The notes below the pieces were generated by a model. The model saw nothing but the letters and a program-made list of their open reading frames with translations. It ran no database searches and was not told the DNA's origin. This document shows positions 1-7,709 of a DNA stretch of 14,859 nucleotides, in pieces. The translations under genes were made by a program, and so were the position numbers. Each line of letters begins with the position of its first letter. Positions within the stretch are counted from its first letter, which is position 1. This stretch comes from JBDKLC01 sp964500215 (lineage in GTDB: Bacteria; Patescibacteriota; Minisyncoccia; Phycocordibacterales; CAIZLB01): assembly GCA_964500215.1 (NCBI GenBank), contig CAZCNA010000016.1, positions 1 to 14,859 of the forward strand, read 5' to 3'.

Positions 1-82
1 GTTTGTAAAAAAGGTCAACCGAATTTCACAATACTTCATGCGGAAATTTTTGTCAAAAGTCGCTACAATAACTGATAATATG

Positions 83-112
83 AAAAGGGCGCGCCTTCCG
101 GCGCGCCCCTTT
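83..112 (-). terminator. Intrinsic terminator of the ribonucleotide reductase gene
   Basis: A perfect 9-bp GC stem (87-95 with 100-108) encloses a 4-nt loop that reads GGAA on the minus strand, a GNRA tetraloop, and is followed on that strand by TTTT (83-86). It lies 24 nt past the reductase stop codon. The U-tract is on the minus-strand side only; on the plus strand the hairpin is followed by a C-rich stretch, so it is oriented to end the minus-strand transcript. Confidence 0.85.
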
Positions 113-135
113 CCCTTTCCCCCTTTCTCTTTTCT

Positions 136-2505
136 TTAATTTACCTTACTTACCTTTGGAACATCCTCGATTTCGCACGCACCACCGGCACATGCGAGTT
201 CTTTTTTGAGATCAATCTGACTGTTGTCCTTCTCGTACAATACAATCTTTGAGTAATCGATATTGTCATATCGCTTCAACAATTCTTCGTACTGTTCTTT
301 TGTGCATTCTTCGTATGGAGCAAGCTGATATACGTGTTCTGATCGAGGAAGGAATGAAAGTCCACCAACCTTTTCCCAGTTCTTGTATACCCAGTTTCCT
401 GCTTCAATCCATTCATCCGCACCGATAGAAATTGTGGCTGATGGGTTATGGTCAGTGAAGTTTTCTTTGATCATCTTCCAGAATTCGAGCTGGTCAATCG
501 CAGACAAATCGTCCTTGAACTTTGAACCTTCTGGAGCCTTCACTGGGAAATCGATAACCATAGTTGTCGCTGTCTCGAGTGTCTGACCTACTTCTGGATG
601 ATATGGAACGCCCTGATCCTTGAGCATCTGGAAGAGTGCATCTGTTGTAGAAATTCGCACTCGTCGGATGTAATACGGAGCATGTCGAGCGTGAATTCCA
701 GACGAACAATCCACAGTCTGTGAAAGGTTTCCAGATGGCTTCACACAAGTGATAGCTGTAGAAGGATTGATACCAAATCGCTTTGCATACAATTTGTTTG
801 TCTTCTCAGCTTCAGCTCGAAGTTTTCGAAGCACTTCTGGCTTTCGCACAACTGGTGAGTCCCAAATACCTGTGATTGATACACCGAGGAGTCGTTCTTC
901 TTCGCAGTTTTTCTTCCATTCTGGAGAAAGATAAATAAAATCTGTGAATGTTGACTGATATGTACCGAGGATTGTGGCAACACGGATCTTTCGGAGAAGT
1001 GATGCCTCTGTATCTTCGTGTCGTGCAACTACTTCCGAAAGGTTACAGAACTGCTTTGGTCGGAGGATAATTTCTCCACAAGGGTTTGTACCGAATCGGT
1101 GGAACCAATCTGCTGATACTTTCTTTCGTCGGTCTGGGAGTGATGTTCGGAGACCTCCTCGGTTGAAGATACCTGGTTCTCCAGAGTTACCCTTTACGAG
1201 CTGTGTCCAGTTTTCGAGGAATGTTGTACTGTCTGGACGTGTCATATAAATAGCAGAGTTGTTTGCGAGGGCTCGCTGTGGCTCGTTTACCCAGAATTGG
1301 CCGTTCTTTGCGTCTCGGATATCTGTATTTGCAAGTTCAAACAATGAGATAAGAGCTGTTCGTCGTACACCGCCAGAAACTACACCTTCGCCAATCTTAC
1401 AAATCATATCGTGAGCGTCGAGGTTACTGAGGTGGCCTCCCTGTCGAGACATAATCTTTGTTCTAAAGAAATTATGAATATCAATAAGTGGCTGTGGACC
1501 TGAACTCTTGCCTCCAGTCGTCTTGAGTCGGGCACCAGCGGGTCGGAGGAGAGAGTAATCGAATCGAACGTCATTTCCCTCGAACCACTGTTCCATACCG
1601 TAGGCGAGCGAATCTGACCATCCTTCTCGTGTGTCTGGAACCTGATAATCAATCACCTTTCCTGTCTGATATTTGATCTGTGGAAGAGCCTGAATGTTTT
1701 CACTTTCTACTGAATATCCCACTCCCGCACCTGACATAGAGAGGAACATGATTTCAGCAAAATCCTGGAATGTTCGAGGTGCGGTGAATGAACAGTTATA
1801 CGCAGATACATGGTTTCGTCGAGCAGCTGCACCAGAAAACTGGAGAAGTCGCATTGATGGCATTGCTTCATGTCGCAGAATGGCTTCTCGAACTTCTTTG
1901 TATTCTGATTCTTTGAGCTTTTCACCGAGATTTTCTCGCATGAAGTTTACATATCGGTCTACAGTCTCAACCCAAGTCTCTCGTCTATTGTCTTCATCTA
2001 CCCAACGAGAATATGTTCGGTAGTATACGAGTTCACCAAGAGGATTTCTAAAATATTTTTTACTTTCAGCGGCAAGCTTCTTTACTTTCTCAGGCACTTG
2101 AACGTTTTTTTCTCGGATTTTTGAGTGTTCTGCTCGGTACAAGATGTATGCCTTCGCAGTCCGAACGTAGTCAGACAAAATGAGTTCTTTTTCAACAATA
2201 TCCTGAATACCTTCTACATCTGGAAGGAAGTTTTTGAACTTCTTTGAAATACGAACAAGCTCAGCATAAACCTTGTTGGCAACCAATTCGGCCTCATCTC
2301 GAGAACCTTCTCCTGTTGCAAGCATCGCCTTGTGAATAGCGCTGATTACTCGACTGAGGTCGAACTCAACGATTTCTCCACTTCGCTTGTGCACGCGCTT
2401 TACCAAGAGATCTTTCTTGTGTTCTGTCTTTACTTCCACCTTTGGTTCGAGTTTCTTGCCTGTTTTCTCGACCACTTTCTTTTTTGTTTTTTTTGACGAA
2501 GCCAT
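136..2505 (-). CDS. nrdJ: Adenosylcobalamin-dependent (class II) ribonucleotide reductase
   Basis: This enzyme reduces ribonucleotides to deoxyribonucleotides in the cytoplasm, using adenosylcobalamin to make the active-site thiyl radical. A Lys-rich tail (1-32) precedes an ATP-cone allosteric domain (about 33-128), then the catalytic ten-stranded barrel. C238 (in YNCSF), C476 and E478 (NPCGE) and C487 (FCNLSEV) match the Lactobacillus leichmannii triphosphate reductase active site; the 11-residue spacing between the last two cysteines is the same. The C-terminal pair C772/C777 (CAGGAC) matches the swinging-arm cysteines that re-reduce the active site. No intein or frameshift is seen. 789 aa is a little longer than the classic monomeric enzyme because of the cone. 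Whether it uses di- or triphosphates cannot be read from sequence; the resemblance favours triphosphates. No NrdB, NrdG or B12 synthesis gene is in the window. The start ATG has no Shine-Dalgarno sequence. Confidence 0.95.
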   Translation of the reverse strand: MASSKKTKKKVVEKTGKKLEPKVEVKTEHKKDLLVKRVHKRSGEIVEFDLSRVISAIHKAMLATGEGSRDEAELVANKVYAELVRISKKFKNFLPDVEGIQDIVEKELILSDYVRTAKAYILYRAEHSKIREKNVQVPEKVKKLAAESKKYFRNPLGELVYYRTYSRWVDEDNRRETWVETVDRYVNFMRENLGEKLKESEYKEVREAILRHEAMPSMRLLQFSGAAARRNHVSAYNCSFTAPRTFQDFAEIMFLSMSGAGVGYSVESENIQALPQIKYQTGKVIDYQVPDTREGWSDSLAYGMEQWFEGNDVRFDYSLLRPAGARLKTTGGKSSGPQPLIDIHNFFRTKIMSRQGGHLSNLDAHDMICKIGEGVVSGGVRRTALISLFELANTDIRDAKNGQFWVNEPQRALANNSAIYMTRPDSTTFLENWTQLVKGNSGEPGIFNRGGLRTSLPDRRKKVSADWFHRFGTNPCGEIILRPKQFCNLSEVVARHEDTEASLLRKIRVATILGTYQSTFTDFIYLSPEWKKNCEEERLLGVSITGIWDSPVVRKPEVLRKLRAEAEKTNKLYAKRFGINPSTAITCVKPSGNLSQTVDCSSGIHARHAPYYIRRVRISTTDALFQMLKDQGVPYHPEVGQTLETATTMVIDFPVKAPEGSKFKDDLSAIDQLEFWKMIKENFTDHNPSATISIGADEWIEAGNWVYKNWEKVGGLSFLPRSEHVYQLAPYEECTKEQYEELLKRYDNIDYSKIVLYEKDNSQIDLKKELACAGGACEIEDVPKVSKVN

Positions 2506-2616
2506 AAGCCGTTCTTGAAATTTATATATGATTAATAATGTGCCTTGCCGCTGTAAAGCATCTATATGAGATCTTTTACGAGACTAATTGTACTCTAGAT
2601 ATGAGCCTCCCAACCC

Positions 2617-2625
2617 TGTGGATAA
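2617..2625 (-). promoter_or_regulatory. DnaA-box match upstream of nrdJ
   Basis: The minus strand reads TTATCCACA, an exact match to the bacterial DnaA-box consensus, about 112 nt upstream of the nrdJ start in the 181-nt gap after the DUF192 gene. DnaA boxes control nrd promoters in some bacteria such as E. coli, so a replication-linked control is possible. A single 9-mer can arise by chance, and no cluster of boxes or AT-rich unwinding element accompanies it, so it is not an origin. Confidence 0.4.
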
Positions 2626-2686
2626 CTCAAAATTACATAGCTGAATACAGTTTTAGTTTCTTGTAAATCACGTCCGAAATTTTCCC

Positions 2687-3325
2687 TTAGTTTGAAACAC
2701 TTTTGAGAAGATTTTTATCAAAAATTAATCGATCACCTGTTTTTAGTTTTAGGTTTGCAACTGTTCCAGAGTTTACTTCAAGTACTACGCGTGCAGGAGC
2801 CGTCGGAGTGAATACTGCAGGGAAAGATTCAGGTGTTGCATGCTCTTTGATGTACACAATACGACCATCTTCATCTGCCCATATCATGTCGAGTGCGAAC
2901 GTCATGTCCTTCATCCAAAATCTGTATTCGTCACTCGTTGGAAATATAAAAAGCATCCCTTGATATGTGCTGAGTGGAGATGAACCACTGAGTCCCCGCT
3001 CACGGAGAGCCTCTGTATTGGCTATTCGCACATCAAACACAGCACCGTTCAATGTCACTGTTGGTGTAGATGCTGTAGAGAGAGCCGTAGCCGAATTGGC
3101 TTTAGTTATAGCCGTATCAGCACTACTCGAAGTAGCTATTGTACTACTGAAAATTACGCTCGCCGCACTGTCTGAAAGCGGCTGAGACTTTGCTGCATCC
3201 TGCACGTGTTGCTGATTCGCTACAAATGTACTGGTACCTAACCAAATACCCCCGAGTATAGCAATACAAGCGACTCCCAGAACGAGAATCGCTTGTATAG
3301 TTTTGTTTGGAATCAAAGCTGACAC
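2687..3325 (-). CDS. DUF192 family protein, membrane-anchored
   Basis: The C-terminal part (about 89-203) is a DUF192 domain, recognisable by RERGLSG (108-114), QGMLFIF (122-128), FWMKDM (136-141) followed by the LDMIW segment, and the VLEV...G strand near 181. The biochemical function of the family is not established. The N-terminus has one hydrophobic segment (about 10-30) followed by a Ser/Thr/Ala-rich linker (40-88), so the domain is probably held outside the membrane. Cys20 lies inside the hydrophobic stretch, but the residues before it (GVA) do not make a good lipobox. The start is GTG, 7 nt after the stop of the 78-aa gene, and no in-frame Met occurs before the domain; the two are almost certainly cotranscribed. 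No terminator is visible downstream. Confidence 0.85.
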   Translation of the reverse strand: MSALIPNKTIQAILVLGVACIAILGGIWLGTSTFVANQQHVQDAAKSQPLSDSAASVIFSSTIATSSSADTAITKANSATALSTASTPTVTLNGAVFDVRIANTEALRERGLSGSSPLSTYQGMLFIFPTSDEYRFWMKDMTFALDMIWADEDGRIVYIKEHATPESFPAVFTPTAPARVVLEVNSGTVANLKLKTGDRLIFDKNLLKSVSN

Positions 3326-3332
3326 AGAAAAA

Positions 3333-3569
3333 TTATTTAGACTTCACTTCGCACACATTGTTTTTGTGATCACAATCATCGTGACATCCACAATTTCGTG
3401 CACCCCACAAACCTGACTTCCAACAGCATCCCTTTCGAATCATAAGCCATGCACCAACAACGATGAAGGCAATTGGAGCAATAATGCGCATTGTCTGATC
3501 ATTGAGAAGACCAGTTGAATTCAACAATCCGAGAACACCGATAACAATAAAGATAATTCCAAGTCTCAT
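3333..3569 (-). CDS. Small membrane protein, DUF5668/LiaF-like with Cys/His-rich tail
   Basis: The 78-aa product begins MRLGIIF and has two hydrophobic segments (about 2-18 and 28-44) in the pattern of the LiaI/LiaF-like DUF5668 transmembrane region. The last ~30 residues are basic and rich in cysteine and histidine: a CC pair, then CGCHDDCDH and one more Cys. This suggests a metal site or disulphides, but no named motif fits. An upstream in-frame Met would give 122 aa by overlapping the end of msrB; I reject it because the extra N-terminus looks unlike protein of this family and an extended -10 lies just upstream of the shorter start. It is the first gene of a two-gene unit with the DUF192 gene. 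Its role is unknown. Confidence 0.75.
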   Translation of the reverse strand: MRLGIIFIVIGVLGLLNSTGLLNDQTMRIIAPIAFIVVGAWLMIRKGCCWKSGLWGARNCGCHDDCDHKNNVCEVKSK

Positions 3570-3599
3570 AATATAAATTTGTTTAGGTATAACACTCAA

Positions 3600-3608
3600 A
3601 GTATACCA
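3600..3608 (-). promoter_or_regulatory. Extended -10 promoter for the 78-aa/DUF192 pair
   Basis: The minus strand reads TGGTATACT, an extended -10 (TGn plus a 5/6 match to TATAAT), 30 nt upstream of the ATG at 3569. No good -35 is seen, which is usual for extended -10 promoters. The bases from GGTATA to TATACC (about 3585-3606) form a 6-bp inverted repeat overlapping the -10, which could be an operator or chance. Confidence 0.5.
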
Positions 3609-3658
3609 TTTTGTCTGATAAAAAGGAGGGGTACTGTACACAACAACGTGCCGAGAGG

Positions 3659-4057
3659 CTATGCGTTGCCTTTTAGATCCAAAGAGCATGAATTCATGCA
3701 ATAACGCTTGCCTGTTGTCTCTTTTGGACCATCATCAAACACATGACCGAGGTGAGCGCCGCAACGAGCGCACACGACCTCTGTGCGAAGCATGCCGTGT
3801 GCGCGATCTTCAATAAATTTGACATGTTCTTTGTTGATAGGATCATCAAATGACGGCCACCCTGTGCCTGAATCAAATTTTGTATCTGAAGAAAAGAGTT
3901 CAAGACCACAATTTGAACAAGTATAGACACCTGGCGTATGCTCATTCCAATATTTTCCAGAAAAGGGAGCTTCTGTTCCCTTCTCTCGAGTCACAGAATA
4001 CACTTCTGGATCGAGGTCCTTCTTCCATTCGTCATTTGTTTTATTAATTTTATCCAT
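3659..4057 (-). CDS. msrB: Peptide-methionine (R)-S-oxide reductase MsrB
   Basis: MsrB reduces methionine-R-sulfoxide in oxidised proteins. This 132-aa protein is a complete single-domain enzyme. The structural zinc is held by C47/C50 (CSNC) and C96/C99 (CARC). The signature FDSGTGWPSF lies at 61-70, and the catalytic Cys is C120 in RYCMNS. Many MsrBs carry a resolving Cys at the position of T65 in SGTGW; here it is Thr. An unusual Cys, C124, follows the catalytic site where families usually have Ala, and might take over the resolving role (inference). There is no signal peptide, so it acts in the cytoplasm. It has its own promoter close to the start, and is separated from the next gene by about 90 nt holding another promoter. 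Confidence 0.96.
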   Translation of the reverse strand: MDKINKTNDEWKKDLDPEVYSVTREKGTEAPFSGKYWNEHTPGVYTCSNCGLELFSSDTKFDSGTGWPSFDDPINKEHVKFIEDRAHGMLRTEVVCARCGAHLGHVFDDGPKETTGKRYCMNSCSLDLKGNA

Positions 4058-4065
4058 ATAGATAT

Positions 4066-4071
4066 ATTATA
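4066..4071 (-). promoter_or_regulatory. -10 box of msrB, probably giving a leaderless mRNA
   Basis: The minus strand carries a perfect TATAAT eight nt before the msrB ATG (4057). Transcription would begin about 4059, so the message would have almost no leader. The -35 region is weak (around TTTCGA). Confidence 0.6.
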
Positions 4072-4159
4072 GTACGCTATTTCCCTCTCGAAATCAGAGT
4101 ATGATCCTTAAAGTGAATATTACGCGACTTCATCTCATGACTCGCGATTATTCTCAAAG

Positions 4160-4930
4160 CTAGAGATCGAGTGTATCTGCTCGAGGACCTTCTACAAATG
4201 TACCTTCACTGCGTGCAATAGCCTCATCTGCATACATACGAAGTTCTGAATAAATACGATGCTGTATGTTTTCTTCCGGAGCTTGTCCCCGTACTGAAAA
4301 ATCTTTGAACATATGTGCAATTTCCTTTGTGAGATTTTTTAAATTTTGTGCCACGATATCATAATCACTATCAGAAATCGACTGCTCTATATCCATAAGT
4401 CCAACACACATTGAAATAACATTAATACGCGTATTTACACAAGCTAGCCAATTATTTGCTGATCGTTCCAATTCATTCTCAAGAAGTGTTCTCTGTCCCG
4501 AACCAATCTCTTCTAACAAACTGAGTGCCCCACCCGATATCAGTTGATTTTGAAGCGAATACAATACAATTTTCGAAATGGCTTTTGTTTGATATTGAAA
4601 CTCTTCAACAATATCAGCAGGAATTTCAATCTGAGTACCCTTATATGTTTCGGTAATTTGTACACTTTTTACCGTATAAAAAGGGATAACATTCTTAATT
4701 GCAATTTTCACATTTGCTGGGGTTGTCTCTTCCTGTAAAAGGTGATCTGCAATTTGTGCGATAGTCGCTGAATCAGACTCAATTTGAGCAAGCATTTTTT
4801 CTTTTGGAATAATTTGCATCTCGATAATCTGATCAACAACACGTTGCTGAATCTGACTTAGTTGCTGAATTGCAGCTTCCTTATCGAATGACTCAAACTT
4901 TCCTTCGAATTGTGGTGCTTGTTCTGACAT
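4160..4930 (-). CDS. Unknown 256-aa helical protein of the lemA-htpX operon
   Basis: I do not recognise this protein. It is 256 aa, hydrophilic, rich in Gln/Glu/Ile, has no signal peptide and no transmembrane segment, and looks mostly alpha-helical with heptad-like stretches (about 15-70 and 110-160). A more beta-like segment lies around 80-105. Cysteines (in WLACVN and SMCVGL, mid-protein) do not form a motif. It starts 4 nt after the htpX stop, so it is the third gene of lemA-htpX and probably translated with them. The position suggests a cytoplasmic partner, adaptor or substrate of the HtpX protease or of LemA; this is inference from context only. The downstream 102-nt gap holds the msrB promoter and no clear terminator. 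Confidence 0.8.
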   Translation of the reverse strand: MSEQAPQFEGKFESFDKEAAIQQLSQIQQRVVDQIIEMQIIPKEKMLAQIESDSATIAQIADHLLQEETTPANVKIAIKNVIPFYTVKSVQITETYKGTQIEIPADIVEEFQYQTKAISKIVLYSLQNQLISGGALSLLEEIGSGQRTLLENELERSANNWLACVNTRINVISMCVGLMDIEQSISDSDYDIVAQNLKNLTKEIAHMFKDFSVRGQAPEENIQHRIYSELRMYADEAIARSEGTFVEGPRADTLDL

Positions 4931-4934
4931 GTGA

Positions 4935-5822
4935 TTATCTTAAATTTTCTAATGCTTTGATACGCTCGTCGACTGGTGGATGTGTCAAAAACAGCTTGTG
5001 GAGGCCTTTGAATGACTGCTGTCCAAATGGATTTGAAATAAACATATGCGCGGTCGCATTTGATGCCTTCTGCATTGGCTGACTGTACGCTGATATTTTG
5101 CGAAGAGCATTTGCCAATCCATCAGGATATCGTGTGAGCAGCGCTCCAGATGCATCAGCCAAAAACTCTCGCCGACGTGAAATTGCTAACTGTATGAGTG
5201 TCGCAATAATAGGTGAAAGAATGATAAAGATAATCCCAATAATTCCTAAAATACCGTTTGATTTGTTATCGCTATCCCCGCCTCGAAAGAATGTTCTTCG
5301 AACCATGATATCTGAGATGATAGAAATGATTCCAACAAGCACAACCACCACACTTGATAACAATATGTCTTTGTTTCCAATGTGCGCTAGTTCGTGTGCA
5401 ATCACCCCTTCAAGTTCTGAACGATTAAGGCGCTCGAGAAGACCACTTGTCACCGCAACAGCAGCGTGTTCCTTGTTTCGGCCTGTGGCAAACGCATTCG
5501 GCGCAGCATCGTTAATGACATAGACGCGTGGTTTCGGAAGACCTGCAGTAATAGCAAGATTCTCTACGATACGATGAAGTTCGGCATACTGATCTCGAGA
5601 TGCTTCTGTTGCGCCAGAAAGTGATAATGCAATTTTGTCTGAGAACCAATAACTGGTGATATTCATTACAATACTGAATACAATGGCAATATAGAGAATC
5701 GCTGCGTCATTATATATATAACTCGCCACATACCCGATAGCCACAATGACTGCCAAAAAGAGTGCCATCAAAAACCATGTTCGAGAAACGTTTTTTGATT
5801 GTTCAGTATAGAGTGTTGCCAT
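4935..5822 (-). CDS. htpX: Membrane zinc metalloprotease HtpX (M48)
   Basis: HtpX degrades damaged or misfolded membrane proteins. The 295-aa product shows the M48B layout: two N-terminal membrane segments (about 15-35 and 40-60), a cytoplasmic catalytic region with HELAH at 143-147 (zinc ligands H143 and H147, catalytic E144), two more hydrophobic segments (about 155-172 and 190-212), then EFLAD with the third ligand E219. The C-terminal HPPVDERI (281-288) is typical of the family. Length matches other HtpX proteins and no key residue is missing. It lies 17 nt after lemA and 4 nt before the unknown 256-aa gene; lemA-htpX pairing is common in bacteria. No Shine-Dalgarno precedes the ATG. Confidence 0.95.
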   Translation of the reverse strand: MATLYTEQSKNVSRTWFLMALFLAVIVAIGYVASYIYNDAAILYIAIVFSIVMNITSYWFSDKIALSLSGATEASRDQYAELHRIVENLAITAGLPKPRVYVINDAAPNAFATGRNKEHAAVAVTSGLLERLNRSELEGVIAHELAHIGNKDILLSSVVVVLVGIISIISDIMVRRTFFRGGDSDNKSNGILGIIGIIFIILSPIIATLIQLAISRRREFLADASGALLTRYPDGLANALRKISAYSQPMQKASNATAHMFISNPFGQQSFKGLHKLFLTHPPVDERIKALENLR

Positions 5823-5839
5823 AATACCGTACGGGTAAC

Positions 5840-6403
5840 TTAGAACTTAACTTCTACTGGCTGCTGTGCAGCATCTGCATCTGGAAGATCAAAGAGTTCC
5901 ATCTTCTGGAAATGAAACATGCCGGCGATGAGGTTTGAAGGAAATGATTCAATCGCAATACTCAAGTCTCGCACATTTGCATTATAGAATCGTCGAGCTG
6001 CCTGAATTTTGTTTTCTGTATCAGAAAGTTCTCGCTGCAATTCAAGGAAGTTTGTATTTGCTTTGAGGTCTGGATATGACTCAGAGAGCGCAAAGATAGA
6101 TTTGAGAACACCTGAAAGTGCGCCTTCTGCCTGTGCCTTCTCTTCGATGGAACCGTTTCCAGCATTCATAGCGGCAGTTCGAGCAGCAGTTACCTTCTCG
6201 AGTGTTGCGCCTTCGTGTGTGGCATATCCTTTTACGGTATTAACGAGGTTAGGAATAAGGTCATATCGTCGTTTGAGCTGCACTTCGATATCTGCCCAGG
6301 CTTCTTTTGCTTGGTTTACTAAACGAACAAGTTTGTTGTATGCGCCAATCACCCACAATACGAGGATAACGGCGACTACAATGATGGCGATTAATATAGA
6401 CAT
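5840..6403 (-). CDS. lemA: LemA family protein
   Basis: This 187-aa protein has one N-terminal membrane segment (about 3-20) followed by the LemA helical bundle. Typical family stretches are YNKLVRLVNQAKEAWADIEVQLKRRYDLIPNLV (split at 22-54), the PDLKAN segment (111-116), LQRELSDTENKI (122-133), AARRFYNANV (135-144) and the closing FPSNLIA (154-160). The biochemical role of LemA is not settled; the family is usually found next to HtpX-type proteases or phage-shock-like genes, and is thought to sit with its bundle outside the membrane. It is the first gene of lemA-htpX-unknown, driven by an extended -10 about 34 nt upstream. Confidence 0.95.
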   Translation of the reverse strand: MSILIAIIVVAVILVLWVIGAYNKLVRLVNQAKEAWADIEVQLKRRYDLIPNLVNTVKGYATHEGATLEKVTAARTAAMNAGNGSIEEKAQAEGALSGVLKSIFALSESYPDLKANTNFLELQRELSDTENKIQAARRFYNANVRDLSIAIESFPSNLIAGMFHFQKMELFDLPDADAAQQPVEVKF

Positions 6404-6436
6404 AATGAATTATTTATTGGATTACTAAACTGTATA

Positions 6437-6445
6437 AGTATATCA
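6437..6445 (-). promoter_or_regulatory. Extended -10 promoter of lemA-htpX
   Basis: The minus strand reads TGATATACT, an extended -10 with TATACT. A TTGACA sits just upstream (6451-6456 on the plus strand as TGTCAA) but only 7 nt from this -10, too close to serve as its -35. The predicted start near 6430 gives a leader of about 27 nt. The site lies in the 117-nt divergent gap shared with the capA-like gene. Confidence 0.5.
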
Positions 6446-6485
6446 TATATGTCAACCTCACAAGTGCCTCAAAAAAGGCTTATTC

Positions 6486-6513
6486 TTGCGACATTATGAG
6501 ATACAGTTATACT
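6486..6513 (+). promoter_or_regulatory. Promoter of the capA-like gene, probably leaderless
   Basis: TTGCGA (6486-6491, 4/6 to the -35 consensus), a 16-nt spacer, and TATACT (6508-6513, 5/6 to -10). Only 7 nt separate the -10 from the ATG at 6521, so transcription should start at or next to the start codon. Confidence 0.6.
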
Positions 6514-6520
6514 TGTTTTT

Positions 6521-7615
6521 ATGCGTTCAATATTCAAAATCCCCTTCTATATACTCATCATATATATTGTCGTTCTCGCAGTACGATATAGTGTGACGCC
6601 ATCGTTTCGACATAGCCTCATTGCTCAGAGCCAACAGTCTGCAGCACTCTTGTTCAATGCAACAACAACTCCCAAAGACGAACCTGTAAAGCTCTATTTT
6701 ATTGGAGATATGATGTTTGATAGAGCTGTTCGTAAACAAGTGACAACAAAAGGCTTCGAGTATGTTTTCGGAGATTCGACAACAACCTTTGCTATCCATG
6801 ATCTCGTTATAGGAAACCTCGAAGGACCTATCACCTCTTCCGCGTCAAAAACGCTTCTCCCAAACGGTAAACAAAGTCAGGAACTTACATTTACATTTCC
6901 AACATCGACTGCACCCGCGTTGAGACGTATGGGTATTGATGTGGTAAGTCTCGCAAATAATCACACGCAGAATTTTGGTACAGCAGGAGTACGGGAGACG
7001 AAAAAACTTCTTTCTGCGCAAGGCATTCAGTATTTTGGTGAGCCGACAAATAGTGGTGACGTGTCGACAACAACCTGTATTCAAAAGAATGCAAAGAAAA
7101 CATGTATCGGTTTTGTTGGCTATCATGAATTCACCTACCAAAACGAGGCTGTCGTAGCAAAAGCTATTTCTACATTACGTCCACAGGTTGATTTCTTGGT
7201 GATATTCCCTCATTGGGGCGATGAATATAAGCCAGCATACACAAAACGGCAGCAACAACTCGCGCACCAGTGGATAGACTTGGGCGCAGATGCAGTGATT
7301 GGAGCTCACCCACATATCATTACCCCGCTTGAGGTGTACAAGAATAAAGCTATTTTCTATTCACTCGGTAATTTTATTTTTGATCAATATTTTTCATTCG
7401 AAACGACGCATGGACTGACGCTTTCTATCGATCTCACAGCTTCTTCTACAACGTATAATCTAAAACCAATCCAAAACACAGGTATTCAAGTTCAGACTAC
7501 TGATGCAACAACAACGGCGAAAATATTGCAAAGTTTTGCCACAATGTCCAAAGGAAGTGTCAGCACAACAACGAACGAAGCCCTCAAAAATGGTTCGTTT
7601 ACACTCTCGCGATAG
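6521..7615 (+). CDS. CapA-family (poly-gamma-glutamate biosynthesis type) metallophosphatase
   Basis: This 364-aa protein has an N-terminal membrane anchor (about 6-22) and a PGA_cap domain of the calcineurin-like fold (about 56-305). The metal-site motifs are in order: GDMMFDR (62-68), GNLEGP (98-103), LANNHTQNF (144-152), PHWGDEY (230-236), GAHPHI (261-266) and YSLGNFIFDQ (280-289). CapA in Bacillus belongs to the capsule poly-gamma-glutamate system; elsewhere the family occurs without CapB/CapC, as here, and its substrate is unknown. With no capBC in view I would not infer a capsule. The domain probably faces the outside of the cell. The last ~60 residues are Thr/Ser-rich and outside the domain. 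It is transcribed away from lemA. Confidence 0.9.
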   Translation: MRSIFKIPFYILIIYIVVLAVRYSVTPSFRHSLIAQSQQSAALLFNATTTPKDEPVKLYFIGDMMFDRAVRKQVTTKGFEYVFGDSTTTFAIHDLVIGNLEGPITSSASKTLLPNGKQSQELTFTFPTSTAPALRRMGIDVVSLANNHTQNFGTAGVRETKKLLSAQGIQYFGEPTNSGDVSTTTCIQKNAKKTCIGFVGYHEFTYQNEAVVAKAISTLRPQVDFLVIFPHWGDEYKPAYTKRQQQLAHQWIDLGADAVIGAHPHIITPLEVYKNKAIFYSLGNFIFDQYFSFETTHGLTLSIDLTASSTTYNLKPIQNTGIQVQTTDATTTAKILQSFATMSKGSVSTTTNEALKNGSFTLSR

Positions 7616-7693
7616 ATTATAAATGGTTTACCACTCTATTAGTCATTTCATTTATCATTTTCCACAAGAAAACAGCTTTTTATACTCTATATA

Positions 7694-7702
7694 TGGTAGT
7701 AT
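7694..7702 (+). promoter_or_regulatory. Possible extended -10 for the 68-aa gene
   Basis: TGGTAGTAT fits TGn plus a -10 (TAGTAT, 4/6) and ends 7 nt before the ATG at 7710, again giving a leaderless start. TATACT (7681-7686) and AGTATA (7698-7703) form a 6-bp inverted repeat across it. Confidence 0.35.
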
Positions 7703-7709
7703 AGAGGCT

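Noticed and set aside
2535..2557. nrdJ promoter with TTTACA as -35
   Set aside because: The hexamer 17 nt downstream (TAATCA) is too poor a -10 to report as a promoter.
2560..2615. NrdR boxes upstream of nrdJ
   Set aside because: Two copies of CTCATAT occur 35 nt apart on the minus strand, but neither fits the palindromic 16-bp NrdR box and the spacing is not the usual 31-32 nt.
2506..2686. Cobalamin riboswitch upstream of nrdJ
   Set aside because: The gap is only 181 nt and I find no B12-box-like GCCACTG motif or matching helices.
3570..3701. 122-aa version of the Cys-rich membrane protein
   Set aside because: The extra N-terminus overlaps msrB and lies upstream of the best promoter; the 78-aa start matches the membrane-family pattern.
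6460..6482. Hairpin GCCT...AGGC in the lemA/capA divergent gap
   Set aside because: A 4-bp stem with no terminator or operator symmetry beyond chance.
6521..7615. Capsule poly-gamma-glutamate operon
   Set aside because: Only the CapA-like domain is present, without CapB or CapC, so capsule synthesis is not supported.
7623..7709. 97-aa version of the tail-anchored protein
   Set aside because: The added residues have no family-like character and include the likely promoter.
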